Assembly (NCBI RefSeq): GCF_002007235.1
Contig: NZ_MUHW01000013.1
Span: 54,611 to 118,610 of the forward strand
From: Oribacterium sp. C9
Lineage (GTDB): Bacteria > Bacillota > Clostridia > Lachnospirales > Lachnospiraceae
Reading direction: 5' to 3'
DNA: 64,000 nt
Shown here: positions 55,373 to 63,967 of the stretch, one piece after another
How positions within the stretch are numbered: the first letter of the stretch is position 1
How the letters are laid out: each line of letters begins with the position of its first letter
The notes under the pieces: generated by a model
What the model was told of the DNA's origin: nothing
Databases searched by the model: none
Seen by the model: the letters and a program-made list of their open reading frames with translations, nothing else
Made by a program: the position numbers and the translations under genes

Positions 55373-57166
55373 CTAGCCGACATTTGGTCCTGCGGCATTC
55401 CACTGATCAATGTCTATGCCCTGACCCGGCTGAACTGAATATGCAGCACTTGTGGCAGAAACATTTGCCGAATCGGAAGGATCACTGATGACAGCTCCCT
55501 CTATAGACTGTGTCTCAGGTGAAGCAGCCGCAGTTTCCACAACCTGCTGGCTCGTGGTCTCTTGAGCCTGAGATGCAGCAGTTTCCTGAACAGTTTCCGG
55601 AGCAGCTGTCTGCTGTGCCGCCGTCTCTCGAGGTCTGGAAGCATTTGAACTCTTCTTTTCGTCGTTCTTTTTCTTCTTATCAGAAGACTTGGTCTCCTCT
55701 GCCTTAGTCTCAGAAACCTTTGATTCATCAGAAGCAGCGGCAGTCTCAACTACCGATTCCGCAGTCTCAGTCTCAGCCTCAGTCTCCGGCTCAGTCTCTG
55801 GAGCTGTTGTCTCAGGAGGCAGCGGAAGCTTGTCGTACTTCTCTTCACTGCGGTGAAGGTTGAGATTTCCTGTAATGATGATTCCATGGAAAGCATCAGC
55901 CTGCTCCTTTGTAGCGAAGCTCACTGCAAGCTCATCATAGATAGCCGCGTTGTTGTTGACTATGCGGATATGTCTCTCAGGAACAGCACCCTGATACTCC
56001 CTTTCCCAGCCGGTAAATATGTTCTTATCTATAACGACCTGAACCGTATTCTTCCCATTCACATAATCATAGTCGATTCCCAGCATGCCGATATTCTCAA
56101 CCGAAAGTTCCGCAAGCTTGCTGATGTTTATAAGATAGTTCACATCGTCTGCACGGTAAAAATCAGAAGCCTCTATATAATAGTAATGATCATAAAGCTC
56201 TGTATCAGGATTTACAGGAGCTGATGCCGCAAGGGCCTGCTGAGAAGACTCAGCTCCCTGAGCCTCTTCGCCGGAAAGAGCGACCTCCAGCTTTTCCTTT
56301 ATCTTCTTTACTATCCAGTCTGCATAGATCCTCTGTCCCTCAGCATTCGGAAGTATACCGTCTGAAGTCAAAGTGCTGTATTCCTGTCCTGATACTGCAA
56401 ATGCCTCTCCCATGTTGGCAACGATCCCATCGTAATGCTCCAGAAGATTTCGCGCATAGAGAGCAGTCTCATCAGAATATCCGTCTGTGGCTGTAACCGA
56501 CGCCGACTCAATAAGTCCGATGATCTCAGCAGAGGCGTAGCATCTCTTTACGGAACGAAGTACTCCCTCGTACTGAAGGTCAAAGTCAAAGGGCGCATCA
56601 TAGTATCCCAATGATACGATAACTCCGTCATAAACCGCGTCCCTGTTTCCGGCAGCTTCATTCATGAGAGAAACGTAAGCTGAATAGGCATTGTTACCAT
56701 TTGCCATGGAAAGATTGTTAACTGTCACATCCGATCCGAAGCTCTCCTTCAGCTCTGCCGCCATAAGATCTGTCCAGTTGGTTCCATCCTGAGCTCCTGC
56801 TCCCGTACCGAAAACATCTCCTACAATAAGGATAGAAACCGGCTCTCCTGAATTGAGCTTTTTAAGCAGAGTACTGCTGCCCTGAAGCGCAGAACTCACA
56901 TCTACAGCAGCTGTTCCTTCAGTCTCAGGCTGCATGCGCTTACTGTACTCATCCATCCTCTCCGCTGCAACAGACTGATCGATGGCATCCTCCTTCATGG
57001 CTACGCTTACCATGTAACCAAAAACTCCGATTATGGTCATTATCAAAATGATCAGAATAAAAAGAAGCACCTTAGGTCTTCTGGATGCCGCCTCTTTCTC
57101 TGTCAAAGGCTCCTTCGGATCAAACTTCGTGCTGTCATTTTTCTTATTGTTAGCATCACTATTCAT
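55373..57166 (-). CDS. Membrane-anchored SGNH-like protein with degenerate active site
   Basis: This 597-residue protein has a cytoplasmic N-terminus, a membrane segment (about 32-55), an SGNH/GDSL-hydrolase-like domain (108-295), a second beta-rich domain (about 325-440) and a Glu/Thr/Ala-rich tail ending GPNVG. The usual catalytic residues are missing: GDS is GDV (Val118), the block III Asn is Tyr189, and the block V His is Leu272 (DGILPN). It is a clear paralogue of the divergent gene at 57382. It is probably a binding or scaffold protein rather than an esterase. Confidence 0.8.
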   Translation of the reverse strand: MNSDANNKKNDSTKFDPKEPLTEKEAASRRPKVLLFILIILIMTIIGVFGYMVSVAMKEDAIDQSVAAERMDEYSKRMQPETEGTAAVDVSSALQGSSTLLKKLNSGEPVSILIVGDVFGTGAGAQDGTNWTDLMAAELKESFGSDVTVNNLSMANGNNAYSAYVSLMNEAAGNRDAVYDGVIVSLGYYDAPFDFDLQYEGVLRSVKRCYASAEIIGLIESASVTATDGYSDETALYARNLLEHYDGIVANMGEAFAVSGQEYSTLTSDGILPNAEGQRIYADWIVKKIKEKLEVALSGEEAQGAESSQQALAASAPVNPDTELYDHYYYIEASDFYRADDVNYLINISKLAELSVENIGMLGIDYDYVNGKNTVQVVIDKNIFTGWEREYQGAVPERHIRIVNNNAAIYDELAVSFATKEQADAFHGIIITGNLNLHRSEEKYDKLPLPPETTAPETEPETEAETETAESVVETAAASDESKVSETKAEETKSSDKKKKNDEKKSSNASRPRETAAQQTAAPETVQETAASQAQETTSQQVVETAAASPETQSIEGAVISDPSDSANVSATSAAYSVQPGQGIDIDQWNAAGPNVG

Positions 57167-57283
57167 ACTCTCATAATTCCTTCTTGTATTTATGTATCTT
57201 TAAATTATAAAAAAGACTATTTTATTTTACTAGAACTTTTTTCTGAACCTTCCTATTCATAAACAATTTTCAAAGAATCTTAA

Positions 57284-57312
57284 TTGATTTTTATACTTAT
57301 AAAAAGTATCAT
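57284..57312 (+). promoter_or_regulatory. Promoter of the plus-strand SGNH-like gene
   Basis: TTGATT and TATCAT are separated by 17 bases. On the other strand a TATAAT box with a weak -35 lies near 57205 for the divergent gene. The 215-base region between the two genes is very AT-rich. Confidence 0.55.
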
Positions 57313-57381
57313 AAAGCGGTGTGTTTATTGAGGGGATAGCCCTGCACTATTTATTATCCTATGGGATTTAAGGAGAAACTT

Positions 57382-59088
57382 ATGGATTTCAAAACATTTT
57401 ATGAGCAGAATAAGAAAGCCTGTCTCGGCGGTCTTGCCGGCGCAGTTGTCGTTCTTATAGGTATTGCCGCAGTAGCAGGCAAAGGCCATAATGCTCAGGT
57501 AGAAACTACCGCTCCGGCAACAGAAGCGGTCGAAAGTGAAAAGAAAGCAATTACTGTTGATAGAAACGCCGGCAGCTTCTATGCAAAGATAGCCGACAGT
57601 CAGCCTGTATCTGTTCTGGTTCTCGGAGACAGCTTCGCGAAGGGAAACAACCTTTCTGATGTATCCGAATCATGGGCTGAACTTCTTTCAGAAAAGTTCC
57701 AGACAGAATTTTCCGCAGACCTTCAGATAGAGAACTACGCTCTTCCTTCTGACAACGGTGTTTTCTCAGGCTTTGTAGAGGCAAACGAAATACCTGACGG
57801 TTCAGAGTATGACGCCGTTATCCTCAGCTTCGGCGAGTATGACGATCCTGAGACATTTGCAGTATTCTATGAGGGCATCATCCGCAATCTTCAGAAAAAG
57901 TGCCCGGAGATCTCTATCATCTCTCTCATCGAGCCATCTTCTGAGACAAATCCTGATGGTCACGCTGCTGCCAATGCTTCCGCAATCCAGAACATCACTG
58001 ATCACTACAATGGTCTCACCATCGATGTAGCTAAAGAGATGGCTGCCAACGGCGGAAATGCAAAGGATACTGCAGATTCCGACAAGATCGGTCAGAACGA
58101 TGAAGGCAATGCAAAGACAGCTGACATAATCATAAGCTCTATAATGAACTTCAAGGCTGCCAAAGACGCAGTTGATGCTTCTTCTATCGAGGCACTTGAC
58201 GAAAACGCAGCAAAGCTTGAGAGCTATGCATACATCACAGCATCAGATTTTGCCAAGGTCAATGATACTACCTATGAGCTTCCGGCAGAACTTATCCTCG
58301 ACGTAAACGGTGAGCCTGTTTCAGGAATCCTCGGTGTTGACTTTAACTACCAGCCGGGTGCAAATGATGTGTACGTAAGCGTAGACGGAACTCCATTCGG
58401 ACGTTCAACAACAGAGTTCCAGAGAACTGAAGCCGAGCAGCACGTTGTTCTCATCAACGATAACTTCGCTCCTTCAGAGTACGTTACAGTTTCCTTCGGT
58501 ACTGCTGCAGAGGCAGAGTCATTTGCAGGTATCATAGTTTCAGGCGATATCACTCTTCCGGATTCTTATGACAAGTTTGAATCAAAGGAAATTCAGGAGC
58601 TCGATGCTGCCGCTCTCAGTGAGCTCATGGGCGATGCCGCAAACGGTGGTCCGGGTTCAGATGATGTCGAAGAAGAAGTTGAAGAGCCTGAAGAGAACAA
58701 CGGTCCTCAGGATGGTGATACAAAGACTGTAGATGGTGTTCTTTACGAGTATTTTGAGGGCGAGTGGTATGAGGTAATCAACGATGATACCGGAAACCCT
58801 AACGTCGGCGTAAAGCAGGAAGTTGTTGAGACACGATCAGCCGGACAGGTCATCACAAACAAAGAAGTCGTTCGTTCAGAAGGTCAGGACGCTGCTACTG
58901 CTGAGACAGAGAGCGTTGCTGAAACAAGTGCCGAAATGACTGAGACAAGCGCTGCAGAAGCTGTTGAAACCGCTGCCGCTGCAGAAACTGTAGCCGAAAC
59001 TGCTGCCGCTGAAGTTAATGCCGATGCACAGGCTGCTGAGTCTTCTGATATGGCAGCTGCCGATCCAAATGCTGTTCCTGTTCAGTAA
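57382..59088 (+). CDS. Membrane-anchored SGNH-like protein, paralogue of the divergent gene
   Basis: This 568-residue protein is built like its divergent neighbour: membrane segment (about 13-33), SGNH-like domain (76-257), a second beta-rich domain (about 275-400), a short motif block with VDGVLYEYFEGEWYEV, then an Ala/Glu/Thr-rich tail. It keeps the nucleophile position (Gly82-Asp-Ser84) but has Tyr153 instead of the block III Asn and Gly237 instead of the block V His (SDKIGQN). Activity is therefore doubtful. I chose the ATG at 57382 because AAGGAG lies six bases upstream; an ATG at 57361 precedes that site. It is the only plus-strand protein gene. Confidence 0.82.
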   Translation: MDFKTFYEQNKKACLGGLAGAVVVLIGIAAVAGKGHNAQVETTAPATEAVESEKKAITVDRNAGSFYAKIADSQPVSVLVLGDSFAKGNNLSDVSESWAELLSEKFQTEFSADLQIENYALPSDNGVFSGFVEANEIPDGSEYDAVILSFGEYDDPETFAVFYEGIIRNLQKKCPEISIISLIEPSSETNPDGHAAANASAIQNITDHYNGLTIDVAKEMAANGGNAKDTADSDKIGQNDEGNAKTADIIISSIMNFKAAKDAVDASSIEALDENAAKLESYAYITASDFAKVNDTTYELPAELILDVNGEPVSGILGVDFNYQPGANDVYVSVDGTPFGRSTTEFQRTEAEQHVVLINDNFAPSEYVTVSFGTAAEAESFAGIIVSGDITLPDSYDKFESKEIQELDAAALSELMGDAANGGPGSDDVEEEVEEPEENNGPQDGDTKTVDGVLYEYFEGEWYEVINDDTGNPNVGVKQEVVETRSAGQVITNKEVVRSEGQDAATAETESVAETSAEMTETSAAEAVETAAAAETVAETAAAEVNADAQAAESSDMAAADPNAVPVQ

Positions 59089-59102
59089 TTATAAATGGAT
59101 AT

Positions 59103-59140
59103 AAAAAATGGTCGTACCCACTTGGGCGCGACCATTTTTT
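59103..59140. terminator. Bidirectional terminator between convergent genes
   Basis: AAAAAATGGTCG pairs with CGACCATTTTTT, with an inner CCC/GGG pairing. It serves the plus-strand SGNH-like gene and, from the other side, the HTH regulator gene. Confidence 0.88.
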
Positions 59141-59188
59141 GTTTCTTCTCTTATTTTCTATTGTATTTATACACCGTGCAACGCACAG

Positions 59189-60643
59189 TCACCCTGTCAG
59201 CCTCTGACTGAGGAGATTCTGTTCCTCCAGATGCTTCTCCAGCTCATGAATAATCTTTTGTATGTTTCGATGGGCGGATCTTATAGGCATTACCTGATCT
59301 GACAACGGAAGGCTTCCCATGAAATCAGAAAAAACATTAATGAGATTCTGCTCTTTCATCGCCATCACTTCTATCTTTCCACAATGTACCATAGCGAGAA
59401 TATGCCCCTCTACGATCGTGAAAATCCAGTTCTTAATTACGGGAACCTTCGCTTCGTCTAAGACGTAGTACCCCTCACCGAGAGAGCCATCGATCTTTTT
59501 TAAGATATCTATGCGCTCCTCCAGCGAAAACCGGTACTCAGACGGAAACGGAAAACTGAAACCGGTGCCTTCATCAGCAAACCTTCGCAGTCCATCCATG
59601 GACAAAAAATCTGTCATCAGCCCTTTCTGTTCCATATAATTCTGAATTTTCAGAATACGCGAGGTATAAGGTCGTAATTCCGGAATACTGTTCATTGTTT
59701 TCTCATCGATCAGCATCAGAAGATTTGCCATACCACCATAAGTCCAACAGTTTACCCCGAGAAAGACATATTCCTCTATCACATCCACTACAGTACTCAT
59801 ATCATCAGATTGTACGCTTGCTTCGTGGGCCGAAGCAAAAACTCCGTCTATCTGCTTTCTGAATTGTTTCACAAGCACCGGATCCTGAATACGCACTGCA
59901 CTGGAACACTCTTTACTCACCAGAATGACTTCAGAATCATCTGCGATAAAATATGGATATAACACCCCATGGTTATTCTCTATCATATTGTCATCATAAA
60001 AATAAAAGTTGCGGAACCCGTTAAATCCACATACGGCAAATAACAGCATACTGTTATAGCTTGTCACGATCCTATATGTAGATGAATCTCCTTTACCCTT
60101 TGGGAACTGCTGCAACATCCGGACATCAGCATTACGAATATCACTATGAAGCGCCATCATATTTATGCGGGCGTAAAATGTCTCCTCCATACGCGGGATA
60201 AATGCATCAAATCTAGGCTCACCTGATGCATAATGACGCGCAAAGAAGTTCTCAATCAAATTGAGAACTTCATGTTTACGATCAAAAACCAGTTTATGTT
60301 TCTGAAAAGCACAGATATTTTGTCCGCTAACGGAACTTGTTTTCTCCGAGTCTTCATAATCAGCTACCGTTCCCAGACACCTGATGACCGATTTACGGTT
60401 GAGTGTTACATCGACACCCATAGACTCTAATGCATATAACTCATCCAGTCTCTTAACATCCGCCACTGAAAGTGGTAATACTCTTTTTATTTCCTTATAT
60501 TGGAAATTTGTCGGGATCCTGGAACCATTCAAAAATTTATAGAAAGTAGAACGATTTATTCCTGTGTTCCTGATGATGCTGTTTTTTCCTAACCCACTCT
60601 CTTCTATAAGACTGGCAAGAAATGATGAAAAAGGGCTGTTCAT
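59189..60643 (-). CDS. HTH regulator with large uncharacterised C-terminal region
   Basis: This is a 484-residue cytoplasmic protein. Residues about 10-50 (SLIEESGLGKNSIIRNTGINRSTFYKFLNG) form a lambda-repressor-like helix-turn-helix. The remaining 430 residues match no family I recognise and have no membrane segment; a ligand- or partner-sensing role is plausible. It lies 110 bases downstream of the secreted HExxH gene on the same strand with no terminator between, so it may be cotranscribed or use its own promoter. GAGG lies ten bases before the ATG. Confidence 0.8.
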   Translation of the reverse strand: MNSPFSSFLASLIEESGLGKNSIIRNTGINRSTFYKFLNGSRIPTNFQYKEIKRVLPLSVADVKRLDELYALESMGVDVTLNRKSVIRCLGTVADYEDSEKTSSVSGQNICAFQKHKLVFDRKHEVLNLIENFFARHYASGEPRFDAFIPRMEETFYARINMMALHSDIRNADVRMLQQFPKGKGDSSTYRIVTSYNSMLLFAVCGFNGFRNFYFYDDNMIENNHGVLYPYFIADDSEVILVSKECSSAVRIQDPVLVKQFRKQIDGVFASAHEASVQSDDMSTVVDVIEEYVFLGVNCWTYGGMANLLMLIDEKTMNSIPELRPYTSRILKIQNYMEQKGLMTDFLSMDGLRRFADEGTGFSFPFPSEYRFSLEERIDILKKIDGSLGEGYYVLDEAKVPVIKNWIFTIVEGHILAMVHCGKIEVMAMKEQNLINVFSDFMGSLPLSDQVMPIRSAHRNIQKIIHELEKHLEEQNLLSQRLTG

Positions 60644-60699
60644 ATCGTTTTGTCCTCGCTGTACCCAATAAGTCTGTAATCAAACCGTATTCCATCAGA

Positions 60700-60728
60700 A
60701 TTCTATTTTAATTTAACGCATCTTACAA
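60700..60728 (-). promoter_or_regulatory. Possible promoter of the HTH regulator gene
   Basis: TTGTAA and TAGAAT are separated by 17 bases, about 55 bases before the start codon. Confidence 0.4.
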
Positions 60729-60753
60729 GACCACTTTTGTCAATTTCAACATA

Positions 60754-61368
60754 TTATACAGCATATGTAAGCATCTGCTCGCAAAGCATCTCAGCCTGTG
60801 CAAACACTCTGTACTCAGGGCTTGGCATAGGACGAGCACCTGATCTGTAGTCGAACTTGATGTAGTCGGAGTAAAGAGCTGCAAATGTCTCATCCTCGTT
60901 GTAGCAACGCTTGTCGAAAGACTTTCTCTCATTGTAAAGCTTGTTGATATCAGCCTTCATCTGATCTGTAAACATAGGCTGTGTTGTGTGATAGATAAAA
61001 TGTCCCATCTCATGAACTGGAGCCTTCTGTACTTCATCCCATGAATTGTTGTTTGAAGTTGTCTTAAGAGAAATCTGCTTTGAATCAAAAGTATAGATAC
61101 CATTTACATCCTGCTGACCTACAAGAACAGAATCTGTATAATGGATAGATCCGCCATTCTGCTTGAAAAGCATGATAACACTATTAGGTACTCTTTCAAA
61201 ATATGAATTAGCAGCAGATCTGTATGACTCCGGCTGCTGATAATAAACAGCATCACCTGATGCGATCAGCTCAGTTATGTTAGCAGCATAAACTGTACCA
61301 TTCATTAAAGAAACCATTAAAGCTGAAAGTGCAACTGTCATCTTTACCATTCTTCCAAATACGTTCAT
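60754..61368 (-). CDS. Secreted zinc metallopeptidase-like protein (gluzincin-type HExxH)
   Basis: This 204-residue protein has a signal peptide (residues 1 to about 28, ending VYA) and is probably released. It contains His119-Glu-Met-Gly-His123 and, 37 residues later, Glu160 in DETFAALYSDY, the spacing and context of the third zinc ligand in gluzincins such as the anthrax lethal factor-like group. It therefore looks like an active zinc protease of unknown target. The ATG at 61368 follows AGGTGG; a GTG three codons earlier overlaps that site. It is upstream of the HTH regulator gene. Confidence 0.8.
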   Translation of the reverse strand: MNVFGRMVKMTVALSALMVSLMNGTVYAANITELIASGDAVYYQQPESYRSAANSYFERVPNSVIMLFKQNGGSIHYTDSVLVGQQDVNGIYTFDSKQISLKTTSNNNSWDEVQKAPVHEMGHFIYHTTQPMFTDQMKADINKLYNERKSFDKRCYNEDETFAALYSDYIKFDYRSGARPMPSPEYRVFAQAEMLCEQMLTYAV

Positions 61369-61470
61369 CTTTGCCACCTTTTCGGAGAAATTATTTTCGT
61401 CCGCCTTTCTTAAAAAAATGTTATATTTTGTTTCTGTGCTTTATTTTTTAAGTTCGCCGCGCTGGTGCCT

Positions 61471-61505
61471 ACTATAGCAGCTACATATGTCACACTTCTG
61501 TCACA
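61471..61505 (-). promoter_or_regulatory. Extended -10 promoter with tandem TGTGACA repeats
   Basis: TGC-TATAGT (61471-61479) is an extended -10 without a good -35. TGTGACA occurs twice, at 61488-61494 and 61499-61505, exactly 11 bases apart, in the -35 region. This is the layout of an activator-dependent promoter. The leader is about 95 bases. Confidence 0.6.
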
Positions 61506-61649
61506 TTTTTTGTTAAGAAAATATAAAAATAGGAAAGACATTTTTATATTTGACGCTATTGCTTTGCGCACAATGTTTTGGGGAGAAAAAAATTTTTGTC
61601 GGTTATATCAGTCAATCCCTGCACAAACCGCCAAAAACCGTCAAAAAGA

Positions 61650-61704
61650 AACAAAAAAAAGAGCTGTTGCCCGGGATGATCTATTCTCATCCAGGCAACA
61701 GCCC
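61650..61704 (-). terminator. Terminator of the small HTH gene
   Basis: GCTGTTGCC pairs with GGCAACAGC, with an inner GGATGA/TCATCC pairing, and eight T follow on the minus strand. Confidence 0.9.
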
Positions 61705-61776
61705 TGTTCATATATTTTTTATTAATTTATTTGTACTAATTTGCATACAAAGAGATTTTTTTAAGACTGTGATCCT

Positions 61777-62049
61777 TCAACATGCCCTCTCTGTATTTTT
61801 CATGCCTTCCAAAAGAAGCTTTAACTCTCCATCGATCTTCCACTTACTGACATTGTAGCGTTTTCTCCAGTCTCTGTAAGCCCCCGTAGTTATACGATGA
61901 TCCTCCGGGCGTGGTGCATCCGAAGGAATCATCCAGATATGTCCGTTCTTATATGCTCCTTCAATCTTTCCCTCCCGGCATAATGCCCTCAGGTACTTCG
62001 GGGTAACTCCCCATTGCTCTGCCAGATCCTTCAAAATAGTGTAAACCAT
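61777..62049 (-). CDS. Small helix-turn-helix (excisionase-like) protein
   Basis: This 90-residue protein has an N-terminal winged helix-turn-helix of the MerR/excisionase type (LKDLAEQWGVTPKYLRALCREGKIEGAYKNGHIWMIP). Similar small proteins are common in Lachnospiraceae and are not always tied to mobile elements; no integrase is nearby. The target is unknown. GGAGTATGGGAT precedes the ATG. Confidence 0.8.
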   Translation of the reverse strand: MVYTILKDLAEQWGVTPKYLRALCREGKIEGAYKNGHIWMIPSDAPRPEDHRITTGAYRDWRKRYNVSKWKIDGELKLLLEGMKNTERAC

Positions 62050-62379
62050 ATCCCATACTCCTTCACTTTTAACCCATTAATTACTTTTAAAGCCCGTCCT
62101 ACATTGCTTCCTTTCGTGTCAGACCACATAAACTGTCTTCAACAGTTTATTTTCATTAATCCTTACATAGCCCACTCGATTAAATCCCCTTAAACTACGT
62201 CGATGTTTTAATATTATGTCAATATGCACTAGTATTAAACAAGTGGCATACGCAGTGACATACACTTATTTATTTATTTTTTCTGATATTTTTGTTTTTG
62301 CATTATAATTTTTATAATTTTTACCAAATCGAAATCCAGAATCATCATATTAATAGGTTACACCGCACAATTTTGACGT
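62050..62379. other. AT-rich spacer between the VanZ gene and the small HTH gene
   Basis: This 330-base stretch contains no supported gene. It holds a perfect repeat AAACTGT-CTTCA-ACAGTTT (62130-62148), which would lie in the leader of the small HTH gene, and several AT-rich promoter-like stretches, none convincing. Confidence 0.5.
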
Positions 62380-62429
62380 AAAAAATAAGTGTAGTTGTAA
62401 GTGGCAATTCCCCTCTTACAACTACACTT
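62380..62429 (-). terminator. Terminator of the VanZ gene
   Basis: A perfect 15-base stem (62387-62401 with 62415-62429) touches the stop codon and is followed by ATTTTTTAC on the minus strand. Confidence 0.9.
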
Positions 62430-63815
62430 TTATGATATTTTATATACCGGTCGGAAATAGTTCTTCCATATCCACTCGCCGTCCTTGTGATAGCCTGTCA
62501 CAATGGATGTGATGCTGTACTCCGTCGGCAGCTCTCTTTTCATCACACGGTAGGAGCCAAACTCCCCCTCCAGCTCATACCTTTCGAAGTTTCCTCCGAT
62601 GTTATCCCAGAGCCAGTTCTTTTCGAGACGCTTTGCGGGGAGGTTGGCGACCTGTGTTGTCCACAGCTGGTACTGAATGTAGGTTTTGCCATCCTCCTCG
62701 AAATTGAAATCAGGATCAACTATCCAATACAAACTCCCATCCTTTTGATACACCCAGCAATGATAGTCCGGTCGGTAAACACGCAGTATGCCGTTCTCAA
62801 CTATCTCAGAAAGTCCGGGGGCGGCACCAATATCCGGAGCCTTGAAATCCTTCTCGGATGCGTAACGGATGTCATCCGAATTAACGAAAACCCCTGTGGG
62901 TAAAGGAATCATCCATGGCCACTGTACCATTATTTCATACTCTCCCTTTTCGACTATCCCATGTGCCCTAAAGCCGGACATGGTGTAATCATATTCACAG
63001 AGGAAATAAGCATTAACATCCGACCTCTGAAACTGCTCAGTAGACAACTTTATCTTCTTACCACTTTCCGTAGATCTCAGGATAATTGTCGGAGCTACAG
63101 TCTGACGTTCATAACGGAAGGCAAATCCGGTAATGTCTATCTCACCGCAGTTTCTGCCAGACTCACCTCTTTCATCCACATTATACAGGTCATCTGAAGA
63201 TACGGAAAAGCTCGCTTCATCCACCTGAAAGCAGAACATCCTTGACGTCATATCGGCTTTTACGCCTTCATCATTTCTTCCCGTGATGATTACAGCGATA
63301 CAGAATATAGTGAAAACCGTTCCGATGATGACCTGCGCCAACTTCCACCTCTTCACAACTGCATAGAGACCTGCCCCCACTGCCGCGCCGGTTACATTAC
63401 TCACAACGTCATCAAATTCACATAGTCCCCGCATCAGAAAAAACTGTAGGGTTTCAATGAGTAACGAGAACAGCGCTGCTGCAATGATCACATATACCCA
63501 GCTCTGCGCCTTTCCAGCCTTTTCAGTACTTCTGTCTTCTGCACTTTCAGCACCGGCTGGCAAACACGAAAAGCGTGGAAACCTCGGAAGGACCGCAGAT
63601 AATAGAAAACCGAACGGAACAAACATGGCCACATTCGCCATGATTTCTATGCCCAGATCCTTATCTCCGGCAAACCACTTCTTGTAAGACCAGAACAGCT
63701 CGAATTGGGCGTTTTGGATCTGCAGAGATCTATGAATGACCGTATACCACAAGACGGTGAAGATGTAGATGCCGAGGGCAATGATAAGGATAATATTCAG
63801 CTTACGGCTTCTCAT
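62430..63815 (-). CDS. VanZ-family membrane protein with large extra C-terminal domain
   Basis: At 461 residues this is far longer than an ordinary VanZ protein (about 160). Residues 1 to about 165 carry the VanZ pattern: several membrane segments, NVAMFVPFGFLLSAVLP, LIETLQFF and CEFDDVVSNVTGAAVG. After a last hydrophobic segment (about 170-190) come some 270 residues, probably outside, rich in beta-forming and aromatic residues, that I do not recognise. VanZ is known from teicoplanin resistance, but its activity is unknown. The ATG at 63815 follows GGGAGGTGG. Confidence 0.82.
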   Translation of the reverse strand: MRSRKLNIILIIALGIYIFTVLWYTVIHRSLQIQNAQFELFWSYKKWFAGDKDLGIEIMANVAMFVPFGFLLSAVLPRFPRFSCLPAGAESAEDRSTEKAGKAQSWVYVIIAAALFSLLIETLQFFLMRGLCEFDDVVSNVTGAAVGAGLYAVVKRWKLAQVIIGTVFTIFCIAVIITGRNDEGVKADMTSRMFCFQVDEASFSVSSDDLYNVDERGESGRNCGEIDITGFAFRYERQTVAPTIILRSTESGKKIKLSTEQFQRSDVNAYFLCEYDYTMSGFRAHGIVEKGEYEIMVQWPWMIPLPTGVFVNSDDIRYASEKDFKAPDIGAAPGLSEIVENGILRVYRPDYHCWVYQKDGSLYWIVDPDFNFEEDGKTYIQYQLWTTQVANLPAKRLEKNWLWDNIGGNFERYELEGEFGSYRVMKRELPTEYSITSIVTGYHKDGEWIWKNYFRPVYKIS

Positions 63816-63884
63816 CTGCCCACCTCCCTGCATTTCAATATAGTCCTGTAAATCATCTAATACAAAAAGCGACTAATCTAAGTT

Positions 63885-63967
63885 TATAGTCTAAAATCAG
63901 ACTATATGCATTTCCTGCATGTTCTGTTATCATACAATCAGAACACAGCCGTTTAAGAGTCTAAAAT
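63885..63967. promoter_or_regulatory. Repeat-rich region upstream of the VanZ gene
   Basis: TATAGTCT/AGACTATA (63885-63906) and GTTCTG/CAGAAC (63921-63944) are inverted repeats. AGTCTAAAAT occurs at 63888 and again at 63958, 70 bases apart. These may be operators. Nothing codes here up to the window end. Confidence 0.4.

Noticed and set aside
55501..55749. Frames inside the low-complexity tail of the SGNH-like gene
   Set aside because: These arise from repetitive Glu/Ala/Thr codons read in another frame.
61777..62049. Excisionase marking a mobile element
   Set aside because: No integrase, attachment repeat or other mobile gene is nearby; small HTH proteins of this type are common chromosomal genes.
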